Assembly (NCBI RefSeq): GCF_014287895.1
Contig: NZ_JACOPP010000007.1
Location: 66,768 to 130,767, forward strand
Length of the DNA stretch: 64,000 nucleotides
Reading direction: 5' to 3'
From: Lawsonibacter hominis
GTDB taxonomy: Bacteria > Bacillota > Clostridia > Oscillospirales > Oscillospiraceae
Below are positions 51,857-60,508 of this stretch, piece by piece. Made by a program: the position numbers and the translations under genes. Numbering within the stretch: position 1 is the first letter of the stretch; every line of letters starts with the position of its first letter. Under the pieces are notes generated by a model, which made no database searches, had not been told where the DNA came from, and saw only the letters and a list, made by a program, of their open reading frames with translations.

Positions 51857-53287
51857 TCAATTCAAATGATATTTTTCCAGCTTTTGATAAAAATTGCGGC
51901 GGGAAATGCCCAGCAGGTCCATGGCTTTGCTGCGGTTGTTTCCGCAGGAGCGCAGGGCGCTCTCAATGGCCTCCTGCTCGGTGCGCTCCAGCAGCTCCCG
52001 CAGCTTGTAACGGCCCGGGGGCGGAGCGGCTGCGCCGCTTCCGCCGCTTTTCATCTTGGCGGGCAGCTGGTCCACGTCCACCAGGTCGCCGGGGGTCAGC
52101 ACGGCGGCGCGCTCCATGCAGTTTTTCAGCTCCCGCACATTGCCCGGCCAATAGTAGCGGTTGAGCAGGTCCAGCGCTTCGGCAGACAGGCGGTAGGTCC
52201 GGCCGTACTGCCGCCCCAGTTCCTCCAGAAAGAGGCTGGCGTAGACGTTGATGTCCTCCCGCCGCTCCCGCAGGGGCGGGATCGTCAGAGCGATGACGTT
52301 GATGCGGTAGTACAGGTCCTCCCGGAAGGAGCCCTCGGACATCATAGCCGCCAGGTCCCGGTTGGTGGCGGTGATGAGGCGGAAATCCAGCTGGATGGGC
52401 CTGGAACCGCCCACCCGGGTGATCTCGTGCTCCTGAAGGGCCCGCAGCAGTTTGACCTGCATGGTCAGAGGCATTTCTCCGATCTCGTCCAGGAAGATGG
52501 TCCCATGCTGCGCCAGCTCAAATTTTCCGGGCTTGCCCCCCGCCCGGGCGCCGGTGAAGGCGCCGGCCTCATAGCCGAACAGCTCGCTTTCCATCAGATT
52601 CTCCGGAATGGCGGCGCAGTTGATTTTGATGAGCGGGCCGCCGGCGCGGCGGCTGCTGTAGTGCAGGGCCTCCGCCACTACCTCCTTGCCTACGCCGCTC
52701 TCCCCCATGATGCAGATGCTGGCCTCGCTGGGGGCGGCCCGGGCGGCGGTGCGCAGCACGGTTACGAAAGACTTGCTGTGGCCCAGCACATTGCGAAAGG
52801 CGGGGGGCAGGTCGTCCTTGCTGGCCAGCTCGTTCTGGAGATGCTCGCTCAGCTGCTTGAAGTGTTCCAGTTCCCGGTTGGTCTGGACCAGCTCGGTCAT
52901 GTTCTTCATCAGCGCCAGCGCGCCGATGATCCGCCCGTCCTGACACAGGGGGACGATGTCCGCACACACGTCCAGCTGAGCGGAATGGATGTGGGAAATA
53001 TCCCCGGTCAGGGGGACGCCGGTCTTCAGCACCTCGTGGATGCGGGCCAGAGGCTCAAATTTTGCCAGATGGCGGCCGATGATCTTCTCCCGCTGGATGC
53101 CGAACATTTTCAGATAGCTGTCGTTGACGTAGCATACCCGGGTCTGGGCGTCAATGATCAGGATGCTTTCGTGGATGCTGTCCAGGATATTCAGAAGCGT
53201 GCGTTTTTCAAACGCGGCGTCTTCCGCCGAAAAGATGTGCTCCCCCAGCATGGGAGAACCGTCTGATGGAATGGTCGCCACAGGCAT
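51857..53287 (-). CDS. Sigma-54-dependent activator, PAS-AAA+-Fis (first paralogue)
   Basis: 476 residues. PAS domain about 30-130 (ILDSIHESILIIDAQTRVCYVNDSYLKMFG). AAA+ domain about 165-400 with Walker A GESGVGKE, the sigma-54 contact loop EAGAFTGAR, FLDEIGEMP and RFREDLYYR-type FREDLYYRINV. C-terminal Fis helix NNRSKAMDLLGISRRNFYQKLEKY. No receiver domain, so it likely senses a ligand through PAS. Sits between two sigma-54 operons. Confidence 0.94.
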   Translation of the reverse strand: MPVATIPSDGSPMLGEHIFSAEDAAFEKRTLLNILDSIHESILIIDAQTRVCYVNDSYLKMFGIQREKIIGRHLAKFEPLARIHEVLKTGVPLTGDISHIHSAQLDVCADIVPLCQDGRIIGALALMKNMTELVQTNRELEHFKQLSEHLQNELASKDDLPPAFRNVLGHSKSFVTVLRTAARAAPSEASICIMGESGVGKEVVAEALHYSSRRAGGPLIKINCAAIPENLMESELFGYEAGAFTGARAGGKPGKFELAQHGTIFLDEIGEMPLTMQVKLLRALQEHEITRVGGSRPIQLDFRLITATNRDLAAMMSEGSFREDLYYRINVIALTIPPLRERREDINVYASLFLEELGRQYGRTYRLSAEALDLLNRYYWPGNVRELKNCMERAAVLTPGDLVDVDQLPAKMKSGGSGAAAPPPGRYKLRELLERTEQEAIESALRSCGNNRSKAMDLLGISRRNFYQKLEKYHLN

Positions 53288-53306
53288 CCCTCCTTTTGTT
53301 GGTCCT

Positions 53307-53334
53307 ATTGTATCATCCCGCCGGAAAAATGCAA
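53307..53334 (-). promoter_or_regulatory. Sigma-A-type promoter of the first activator gene
   Basis: Minus strand TTGCAT, 16 bp, TACAAT, just upstream of the gene. The rest of the 53288-53734 gap has several inverted repeats, including GATCGTTTTGC / GCAAAATGATC (53370-53393), then the activator site and sigma-54 element of the next operon. Confidence 0.5.
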
Positions 53335-53549
53335 TCCATCACTTTTCTGCGGGATGCGGATGTGCTTTAGATCGTTTTGCAGGCAAAATGATCTGAACTT
53401 GCCGGGCGGCGCGGCCGAACCCCTTAACGGCGGCTCGGGAGGGGACGCATGCCGTAAAAAGAGATGGAACGGCTCATTCCCGGCCCGTGGCCTTAAAAAT
53501 CAAAGCGCACGCCGTCGGGGACGGCGTATGCGCGTAAAAAATAGCCGGG

Positions 53550-53566
53550 GGGCTATTTTTTATACC
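53550..53566. promoter_or_regulatory. Upstream activator site candidate (dehydratase operon)
   Basis: GGGCTATTTTTTATACC, about 90 bp upstream of the sigma-54 element; 13 of 17 positions match 56070-56086. Confidence 0.55.
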
Positions 53567-53650
53567 GGGTGCAAATTCGGGATCGGCTTGGGTGGCGCTT
53601 CAGACGGGCGGCCGCCTTGAAAAGCGGCGGTTTTTTGGAAAGAACGAATG

Positions 53651-53667
53651 TTGGCACCCGGTTTGCT
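53651..53667 (+). promoter_or_regulatory. Sigma-54 promoter of the dehydratase-crotonase operon
   Basis: TTGGCACCCGGTTTGCT, full -24/-12 match, about 70 bp before the start codon. Confidence 0.9.
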
Positions 53668-53734
53668 TATATACCGGACAGAATAGGAAAGCTCCCGTTG
53701 CAGAAGGCTTTCGATGATTGAGGAGGTAAATAAA

Positions 53735-55198
53735 ATGTCAGAAATATCCACACTTAAAAAGCCGCTGGAAACGGCGGAGGAGTATGTCCAGAGCCTGCGG
53801 GACATGAAGACCGAGATCTGGGCACTGGGGGAAAAGATCACCGGCATTCCCGACCATCCCCTGTTCGTCCCCCATGTCAACGCCGTGGCAAAGACCTATG
53901 AGATGCCCTTTCCGGTCAAGTCCCACCTGACCGGCCATACCATCAACCGCTTCAACCATATCCACCAGAGCACCGACGACCTGGTGGCCAAGGTAAAAAT
54001 GCTGCGGGCCCTCAACCAGCAGACCGGCTGCTGCATCCAGCGCTGCGCCGGAATGGACGCGCTCAACGCGACCTACATCGTCACCTATGAGATCGACCAG
54101 AAGTACGGCACGGATTACCACGAGCGCTTCAAACAGTTTTTGGTCTACCTCCAGGATTACAATCTGGTCACCATCGGCGGCATGACCGACGTGAAGGGCG
54201 ACCGGAGCAAGAAGGCCGACCAGCAGCGGGACCCGGACCTGTTCGTCCACGTGGTGGCCGAGCGGGAGGACGGCATCGTGGTCCGCGGCGCCAAGGCGCA
54301 CCTGACCGGCGTATCCGGCGCCCATGAGCTGATGGTCTTCCCCACCGAGAACATGAAGGAGGACGCCAAGGATTACGCGGTGGTCTTCTCCTGCCCCGTG
54401 AACACCCCGGGTATTACCTATATCTTCGGACGCCAGACCAACGATGGCCGCAAGCTGGACACGGAGCACCCCATCGACCAGGGCAATTTCAAATATGCCT
54501 GCGTGGGCGGCGAGTGCATCGCCGTGTTCGACGATGTGTTCATCCCCTGGAAGGATGTGTACATGTACAAGGAGTATGAATTCGCGGGGATGTTTGTGGA
54601 GGCCTTCGCCACCGCGCACCGGCAGAACTACGGCGCCTGCAAGGGCGGCATCGCCGACGTGCTCCTGGGCGCTACATACGGCATCTGCAAGGTCAACGGG
54701 GTGGAGCGTGTGGGCCACGTGCGGGACAAGATGGCCGACATGATCAACCTGACCGAGACCCTGTACGCCGGGTCCATCGCCTGTTCCTACGAGGGACGCC
54801 CCACCCCCTCCGGCGCCTGGCGGGCGGATACCATGCTGGCCAACATCACCAAGCACAACACCACCAAGTTCGTCTATGAGATCGACCGCATTGCCCATGA
54901 CCTGGTGGGCGGCCTGCTGGCCACCCTGCCGGCCGAGGCCGATCTGCGCAACCCGGAGATCGGACCGCTGATCGAGCGCTACCTGGCGGGCAACGAGAGC
55001 ATGTGTACCGAGGACAAGATCCGCCTTTACCGCCTGGTTGAGACCCTGAGCGGGGGCACCGCCGTGGTCGAATCCATGCACGGCGCAGGCTCGCCCCAGT
55101 CCCAGCGGATCATGATGCTCCGGGATGCCAAGCTGGAGGAGAAGCTGAAGCTGGCCCAAAAGCTGGTGGACTGCGAAGGCGCCTGCGGCGGCCAATAA
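53735..55198 (+). CDS. abfD: 4-Hydroxybutyryl-CoA dehydratase / vinylacetyl-CoA isomerase homologue
   Basis: 487 residues, HpaB-fold FAD protein. The [4Fe-4S] ligands of AbfD are all present with the same spacing: Cys100 and Cys104 (TGCCIQRCAGMD), His295 and Cys302 (AHRQNYGACKGG). Also KYGTDYHERF, REDGIVVRGAKAH, TPSGAWRADTMLANITK and ESMHGAGSPQSQRIM. Family reaction: 4-hydroxybutyryl-CoA to crotonyl-CoA through a ketyl radical, oxygen-sensitive. ATG 53735 after GAGGAGGT. Whether the real substrate is 4-hydroxybutyryl-CoA or a relative is open. Confidence 0.88.
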   Translation: MSEISTLKKPLETAEEYVQSLRDMKTEIWALGEKITGIPDHPLFVPHVNAVAKTYEMPFPVKSHLTGHTINRFNHIHQSTDDLVAKVKMLRALNQQTGCCIQRCAGMDALNATYIVTYEIDQKYGTDYHERFKQFLVYLQDYNLVTIGGMTDVKGDRSKKADQQRDPDLFVHVVAEREDGIVVRGAKAHLTGVSGAHELMVFPTENMKEDAKDYAVVFSCPVNTPGITYIFGRQTNDGRKLDTEHPIDQGNFKYACVGGECIAVFDDVFIPWKDVYMYKEYEFAGMFVEAFATAHRQNYGACKGGIADVLLGATYGICKVNGVERVGHVRDKMADMINLTETLYAGSIACSYEGRPTPSGAWRADTMLANITKHNTTKFVYEIDRIAHDLVGGLLATLPAEADLRNPEIGPLIERYLAGNESMCTEDKIRLYRLVETLSGGTAVVESMHGAGSPQSQRIMMLRDAKLEEKLKLAQKLVDCEGACGGQ

Positions 55199-55213
55199 GG
55201 AGGGAAACGCAAG

Positions 55214-55999
55214 ATGTCCTATCATTCCCTTATCCTCACCAAAGCGGACGGGGTGGCCGTGATCCAAATGAACAACCCCAAGGCGATGAACGCGCTGGAG
55301 GACGAACTTTCCGCCGAACTGCTCTCCGCCTACAAGGATGTGGCCGCAGACCCCGCGGTCGGCGCGGTGATCCTTACCGGGGCGGAGAAGGCCTTCTGCG
55401 CCGGCGGCGACCTGAAGAAGCTGAACGAGGGATTTCCCACCGCGGAGGCGGGTTATGACTATATGAAGTCCTTCCGGGAAATGGTCACGACCTTTCTGAA
55501 CATGCCCAAGCCCACCATCGCCGCCGTCAACGGCTTTGCGGTAGGGGCCGGGTTCTGCATCGCCATGCAGGCCGACCTGATCCTGGCCTCCGACAAGGCC
55601 AAGTTCGGTATGGCGTTTGCCAATGTAGGCCTGATCCCCGATCTGGCCGGGCTGTATACGCTGCCCCGGCTGGTCGGCCTGCAGCGGGCCAAGGAACTGG
55701 TCTTCACCGGGCGTACCATCGGCGCGGAGGAGGCCGGCGCGATGGGCATCGTCAACCGCGTCGTCCCGCATGAGCAGCTGCTGGACGAGGCCCAAAAGCT
55801 GGCCCGGCGTCTGGCGGACGGCCCCCGGGTCGCCCTGCGGATGGCCAAAAATGTGATGAACGACTCCATCAACATGACCCTAGAGCAGCTGCTGGATCTG
55901 GAGCCCCACGCACAGTCCATCTGCTTCCAGAGCGAAGATCATAAGATCGGCGTCCAGGCCTTCTTCCGGAAGGAAAAACCGGTATTCAAGGGACGCTGA
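55214..55999 (+). CDS. Crotonase-fold enoyl-CoA isomerase-like protein
   Basis: 261 residues. Oxyanion-hole segments AFCAGGDLKKL and NGFAVGAGFCIAMQADLILAS. Both Glu residues of true enoyl-CoA hydratases are missing (Ile in FCIAM, Phe in GMAFANVG). Instead it has the GLIPDLAGLYTLPRLVG block with Asp, as in PaaG-type isomerases. It probably shifts a double bond rather than adding water. Follows the dehydratase by 15 nt. Confidence 0.88.
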   Translation: MSYHSLILTKADGVAVIQMNNPKAMNALEDELSAELLSAYKDVAADPAVGAVILTGAEKAFCAGGDLKKLNEGFPTAEAGYDYMKSFREMVTTFLNMPKPTIAAVNGFAVGAGFCIAMQADLILASDKAKFGMAFANVGLIPDLAGLYTLPRLVGLQRAKELVFTGRTIGAEEAGAMGIVNRVVPHEQLLDEAQKLARRLADGPRVALRMAKNVMNDSINMTLEQLLDLEPHAQSICFQSEDHKIGVQAFFRKEKPVFKGR

Positions 56000-56012
56000 A
56001 CCCCCGCTCCCA

Positions 56013-56054
56013 AAACAAGCGGCAGCCGCGCCGGTGCGCGGCTGCCGCTTGTTT
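56013..56054 (+). terminator. Terminator of the dehydratase-crotonase operon
   Basis: ACAAGCGGCAGCCGCG / CGCGGCTGCCGCTTGT with loop CCGGTG, then TTT. Confidence 0.8.
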
Positions 56055-56069
56055 CTATCCTGGAGATAT

Positions 56070-56086
56070 GGTATATAATTTATACC
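56070..56086. promoter_or_regulatory. Upstream activator site candidate (alcohol dehydrogenase operon)
   Basis: GGTATATAATTTATACC, a perfect GGTATA-N5-TATACC dyad about 95-100 bp upstream of the sigma-54 element; best example of the shared motif. Confidence 0.6.
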
Positions 56087-56177
56087 TTGTTTCCTTTTTT
56101 ACATATACATTTTGGCCATTGATCCAGGAAAGTGGGCTCAAATTGAACGAAATACTGCTGTTTTCGCAAGAAAAAAG

Positions 56178-56194
56178 TTGGCACTTTATTTGCT
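56178..56194 (+). promoter_or_regulatory. Sigma-54 promoter of the alcohol dehydrogenase-MFS operon
   Basis: TTGGCACTTTATTTGCT, GG-N10-GC, about 65 bp before the start codon. Confidence 0.9.
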
Positions 56195-56260
56195 TAAACA
56201 AAAGGCGGCGCGGACAACGCAGTACCGCACGCGAAGTATGGCAGTAAGGGAGGAAACAAC

Positions 56261-57394
56261 ATGGAAGGTACAATGAAGGCTATGGTCCTGAAGGGCCCTG
56301 GCAGGCTGGTGTATCAGCAAGTCCCCATACCGAAGATCGGACCGAGGGACATACTTTTTAAAATCAGCTATGCGGCAGTTTGCGGCGGCGATCTGCCGGC
56401 GTATCGGGATCTGCACTATCTGCAGCACACCCCCATCATTATCGGCCACGAGTTTACCGGCTACGTGGTGGAGGTGGGAGACCAGGTAAAGGACATCCCC
56501 GTTGGGATGCGGTTTATGGGCACCAGCATTGAGGGCTGCGGCGAATGCGAGGTGTGCAAAAACGGCGGAAAGGACTGGGAGTGTCCCTACAGCACCAAAT
56601 ACGGCCTGGGCTTCGGCCGGGACGGCGTGTTTGCCGAATACTCCGTGATCCACCACGCCCAGCTGGGCGTCAGCGTACATCCTCTGCCGGATTCCATCAA
56701 CGATATGGTCGGCGCGACCTGCGAGCCCATGTGCGTGGGCATCGGCAACGTAGGACTCATCAAGCCCCAGCCCAGAGGCGAGCGGATCGTGATCTACGGC
56801 GCGGGCATCATCGGCCAGTCCTTTATTCAGGCGTTCAAGGCCGAATGCGAGCAGTGTGAGATCGCCGTGGTGGACGTATCCGACTTCCGCCTGGAGCTGG
56901 CCAGGCAGAGCGGGGCGGACTACGTCATCAACCCCGCCCGGGGCAAGAGCGCTTATGATGCCATGGCTGAGATCTGGGGCTACGGCGAGTACGCCTACCA
57001 TGACCGTTCTACCAAGCCCTGCGGCAACGCTACCATCGCCGTGGAGTGCACCAGCAACATGGGCTGTGTGGCCGAGGCCATGGATATCGTGACACAGAAC
57101 GGCAAAGTGTGTTATGCCGCGGGATACGGCGATGACGACAAGGCGCTGATCCACCCGGTCAACCTGATGATGAAGGGCGTTCAAGTCATTCCCGGCCTGA
57201 TGGGGAACTTTGCAAAGTCGGTGCAGTATATGGCCGAGGGCAAATTCCGCACCGAGCATCTGATCACCCACGTCTACCCGCTGGAGCAGCTGGACGAGGC
57301 CATCCACAAGTCCATGGATTCCAAGCACAGCTGCAAGGTGTGCATCAAGGTGGACCCGGCGTTCCCCGATTACCCCTACAATAAGCAGGACTGA
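56261..57394 (+). CDS. Zinc-dependent medium-chain alcohol dehydrogenase
   Basis: 377 residues. Catalytic zinc ligands Cys in AVCGGDLPAY, His-Glu in IIGHEFTGYV and Glu in ATCEPMCVG. The structural-zinc lobe GCGECEVCKNGGKDWEC keeps Cys residues. Rossmann fold VIYGAGIIGQSFIQAF. An insertion around YGEYAYHDRSTKPCGN is unusual. Could oxidise a secondary or primary alcohol of the pathway; substrate unknown. Co-transcribed with an MFS transporter. Confidence 0.88.
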   Translation: MEGTMKAMVLKGPGRLVYQQVPIPKIGPRDILFKISYAAVCGGDLPAYRDLHYLQHTPIIIGHEFTGYVVEVGDQVKDIPVGMRFMGTSIEGCGECEVCKNGGKDWECPYSTKYGLGFGRDGVFAEYSVIHHAQLGVSVHPLPDSINDMVGATCEPMCVGIGNVGLIKPQPRGERIVIYGAGIIGQSFIQAFKAECEQCEIAVVDVSDFRLELARQSGADYVINPARGKSAYDAMAEIWGYGEYAYHDRSTKPCGNATIAVECTSNMGCVAEAMDIVTQNGKVCYAAGYGDDDKALIHPVNLMMKGVQVIPGLMGNFAKSVQYMAEGKFRTEHLITHVYPLEQLDEAIHKSMDSKHSCKVCIKVDPAFPDYPYNKQD

Positions 57395-57451
57395 TTCCGT
57401 CTCAGCGTTGTTCGGCAATCCCTCAGCTGATATTATGAGAGGAGTGTTTCC

Positions 57452-58756
57452 ATGCAAAAGAAGAAGCTCTATTACGGGTGGATCGTCACCCTGCTGGCCG
57501 GCCTGACCTATTTCGGCTCCAACGGCCTGCTGTCTGCTTCTGCGGGCACAATCGTCAGCCAGGTCCTTTTGGTAAAGGGCTGGGATGCCGCCCAGGTCAG
57601 TTTCACCTATACGCTCAAGTCCGTCCTGGGACTGGGCCTGCCGCTGGTGGGGCTGCTGCTGATGAAGATCGGCCCCCGCAAGTGTATTTTCTGGACGACC
57701 ACCATCACGGCGATTTTCCTTGCCCTCACCGGTTGGGTGGATTCCCCGATCGTGTTTATTTTTGTATACGGCGTTGCCGTCAGCTTCAGCATGCTGTTCA
57801 ACGACCAGCTGGCCTGCTTTACCGCGGTCAACAACTGGTGGGACCGCCGCCGGGGGGAACAGGGCGGTTATGTCCAGGCGCTGGGCGCACTGGGCGGCGT
57901 GGTGTTTCCGCCCATCATCACCTGGCTGTTCCTGAACTTCAGCTGGAAAAGCGCCCTCATTATTATGGCGGTGCTGCTGATGCTGATTACCGCGATTCCT
58001 CAGATGATCTTTATGAGGGACCATCCCTCCGAACTGGGCCTGGAGATGGACGGCGGTCCGGCAGAGGGGAAGCCCGCCAAGCCGGGAAAGGCGCGCAGGG
58101 TCTATCAGGGCTATAAGTCTCCCGTCGACTGGGAGATCAAAGACGCCGTCCGCTGCCCGCAGCTGTGGATCGTGGGCCTGGCCTGGGGCAGCACGGTGTT
58201 TGGCTACTGTGCCGTACAGTATTTTGGAATGACGCACCTGATTATGAACGGGTTTGCCGACATAACCGCGGCCAGCGCGGTCTCCATCATGAGCGGCGCA
58301 CTGTTGGTCGGCAGCCTGATCCTCAGCCCGCTTACCGACCGGATGAACCCCAAGATCGCCCTGGTGCTGATCGGCGTGGTGGCGTCCGTGGGCTGCGTAC
58401 TCTTCGATGTAGCCGCCAGGAGCGGCAGTATGCCGCTGATGGTGCTTTCCATGATTGTGGCGGGCGCCCCCAACGGCCCCATCATCTGCGCGGTGATGAA
58501 CACTCTGGTCTCCTATTTCGGCGCCAAGAACTACGCCGGCATCCAGCCCTACTGCAACGTGCTGCTCACCCTGATCGGCGCGGCGTCCTCGGCGGTGTGC
58601 GGCTGGGCGCTGACCCAATTCGGCTCCCTGTCCAATGCCTATTATGTGGCGGCTGTATTCGGCGTCGTCATTTCAGTGGCGGTTCTCCTGTTCCTGAAGC
58701 CGCCCAAGGTGTCCGAAAAAATGCTGGCCAAGTATCAAGCCAAGGCTGCGCAGTGA
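57452..58756 (+). CDS. MFS transporter (oxalate/formate-monocarboxylate type)
   Basis: 434 residues, about 12 membrane helices with a central loop (about 195-230, Lys/Gly/Pro-rich). The N-terminus KLYYGWIVTLLAGLTYFGSNG and WWDRRRGEQGGYVQALGALGG are typical of the OFA/monocarboxylate group. Probably imports the carboxylate substrate of the island. Confidence 0.8.
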   Translation: MQKKKLYYGWIVTLLAGLTYFGSNGLLSASAGTIVSQVLLVKGWDAAQVSFTYTLKSVLGLGLPLVGLLLMKIGPRKCIFWTTTITAIFLALTGWVDSPIVFIFVYGVAVSFSMLFNDQLACFTAVNNWWDRRRGEQGGYVQALGALGGVVFPPIITWLFLNFSWKSALIIMAVLLMLITAIPQMIFMRDHPSELGLEMDGGPAEGKPAKPGKARRVYQGYKSPVDWEIKDAVRCPQLWIVGLAWGSTVFGYCAVQYFGMTHLIMNGFADITAASAVSIMSGALLVGSLILSPLTDRMNPKIALVLIGVVASVGCVLFDVAARSGSMPLMVLSMIVAGAPNGPIICAVMNTLVSYFGAKNYAGIQPYCNVLLTLIGAASSAVCGWALTQFGSLSNAYYVAAVFGVVISVAVLLFLKPPKVSEKMLAKYQAKAAQ

Positions 58757-58837
58757 CCAGCCTTTTCCCGCCCGACAGAGGGAGCCCCGGCAGCGGATGG
58801 CTGTTGGGGCCTCCCTCTTTTCTGCTGCGGCAATCTG

Positions 58838-58846
58838 TGCTATAAT
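58838..58846 (+). promoter_or_regulatory. Extended -10 promoter of the second activator gene
   Basis: TGCTATAAT (TG-N-TATAAT) without a good -35, about 65 bp before the start codon. Confidence 0.5.
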
Positions 58847-58909
58847 AGCAGGTAAAGGCCCCTCTATTTTATGTAATTCCGCCAAAATAAAAGCTCGGGA
58901 GGTAGCGCA

Positions 58910-60367
58910 ATGGCTCAGGAGCACCAGCAGGAGTATTCCTATCGTTTTCAGGACAGCCCCCTCTGGCACCAGCCCCGGGATCGGAGCCGTGAGATGCTCT
59001 TCCGCGCGCTGGATGCCATTGAGGAGCCGGTCATCATCGTAGACCGGGACACCCGGGTCGTATACGTGAACAGCAGCTATTTGAGGACCTTTTCCGCAAA
59101 TCTGAGCGCCGCCGGGGTCCGGCCGGAGGAGATCACCAGTTATAAATTGACGGAGATGAAGGACCAGACAGATGTACTCCCGATTCTGGATGTGCTGGAA
59201 CGGCAGCGGCCCAAGCTGAAGTACTACTCCCTCTGCGGCGACGTGCTCACCACCTTCTCCGACATCATCCCGCTGAAACTGGAGGAGGACGAGCTCTTAG
59301 GCGCCGTCATCCTCAGCCGGGACACGGCGCAGATCGCCCAGATGAATCACGAGATGAACCGCTACAGGACTCTGGCCGACGAGCTGCGGCGGGAGCTGGA
59401 TGCAAAGACCCAGCTCCCCCTGCCCTTCCGTTCGGTGATCGGCTCCTCCCGGGCCTTTGTGGCGGTGTTGCGCACTGCTGCCCAGGTGGCGCGCTCCAAT
59501 GCGGCGGTCTGCCTGACCGGCGAGAGCGGGACCGGCAAGGAGGTGCTGGCCAAGGCCATCCACTACAGCAGTCCCTATGCCGGCGGCCCCCTCATCAAAG
59601 TCAACTGCGCGGCCATCCCGGAGACGCTGCTGGAGAGCGAGCTGTTCGGCTATGAGAAGGGGGCCTTTACCGGGGCCAAGGCCACCGGGAACCCGGGCAA
59701 GTTTGAATTGGCCAACGGCGGCACGTTGTTCCTGGACGAAATCGGCGAGATGCCGATGTCCATGCAGGTTAAGCTGCTGCGGGCGCTGCAGGAGCATGAG
59801 ATCACCCGTGTGGGCGCGACCAGGACCATCAAACTGGATTTCCGGCTCATCACGGCCACCAACCGGGATCTGGAGGCCATGGTGGAGGAGGGCACGTTCC
59901 GGGAGGACCTGTACTACCGCATCAGCGTCATCCCGCTGAATCTGCCGCCGCTCCGGGAACGCAGAAGCGATATCCCGGTGCTGGCCAACCACTTCCTGCA
60001 GGAACTTCAGGAGCAGTACGGGGGAGACCGCTCCTTCTCCAGTGCGGTGACCGAGCTGCTCTGCGATTATACCTGGCCGGGCAATATCCGGGAATTGAAA
60101 AATTGTGTGGAGCGCATGTCGGTGCTCAGTACGGACGAGATCATTTCCACGGAAGTCCTGCCCCACCAGGTCGCCGACTGCCGGAACCGCCGCAGCAAAA
60201 AGAACGCGGAAAATTACCGGCTTCAGGATATTCTGGAAAAGACGGAACGGGACACCATTCAGGCGGTCCTCAGCCTGACCGGCGGCAATAAGGCCCGGGC
60301 CATCGAGATCCTGGGCATCTCCAAACGGAACTTTTATATGAAACTGGACAAATATAACCTGCGCTGA
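58910..60367 (+). CDS. Sigma-54-dependent activator, PAS-AAA+-Fis (second paralogue)
   Basis: 485 residues. PAS region about 30-140 (ALDAIEEPVIIVDRDTRVVYVNSSYL), Walker A GESGTGKE, sigma-54 loop EKGAFTGAK, FLDEIGEMPMSMQVKLLRALQEHEITRVG, and Fis helix GNKARAIEILGISKRNFYMKLDKY. The AAA+ part is very close to the paralogue at 51857-53287 while the N-terminal domain differs, so two signals may feed one regulon. Confidence 0.94.
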   Translation: MAQEHQQEYSYRFQDSPLWHQPRDRSREMLFRALDAIEEPVIIVDRDTRVVYVNSSYLRTFSANLSAAGVRPEEITSYKLTEMKDQTDVLPILDVLERQRPKLKYYSLCGDVLTTFSDIIPLKLEEDELLGAVILSRDTAQIAQMNHEMNRYRTLADELRRELDAKTQLPLPFRSVIGSSRAFVAVLRTAAQVARSNAAVCLTGESGTGKEVLAKAIHYSSPYAGGPLIKVNCAAIPETLLESELFGYEKGAFTGAKATGNPGKFELANGGTLFLDEIGEMPMSMQVKLLRALQEHEITRVGATRTIKLDFRLITATNRDLEAMVEEGTFREDLYYRISVIPLNLPPLRERRSDIPVLANHFLQELQEQYGGDRSFSSAVTELLCDYTWPGNIRELKNCVERMSVLSTDEIISTEVLPHQVADCRNRRSKKNAENYRLQDILEKTERDTIQAVLSLTGGNKARAIEILGISKRNFYMKLDKYNLR

Positions 60368-60378
60368 GAAACGCTGTC

Positions 60379-60417
60379 CGGCGCCGCCGCACCTTGGTTG
60401 TGCGGCGGCGCCGTTTT
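60379..60417 (+). terminator. Terminator of the second activator gene
   Basis: CGGCGCCGCCGCA / TGCGGCGGCGCCG followed by TTTT. Confidence 0.8.
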
Positions 60418-60445
60418 CCTTGGCGCCCCAGGGCGGCGGCGGGAC

Positions 60446-60462
60446 TTGGTATGGGATTTGCT
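60446..60462 (+). promoter_or_regulatory. Sigma-54 promoter of the second crotonase gene
   Basis: TTGGTATGGGATTTGCT, GG-N10-GC, somewhat weaker -24 flank. No clear activator-site dyad found upstream. Confidence 0.75.
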
Positions 60463-60508
60463 TTCTCTTCCATAGAACATCATCACAACGGAAAGGAAGC
60501 GATGCCCT

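Noticed and set aside
53738..55795. 685-codon minus-strand open frame opposite the dehydratase and crotonase
   Set aside because: Both plus-strand genes have intact family motifs, ribosome sites and a sigma-54 promoter; the opposite frame is low-complexity.
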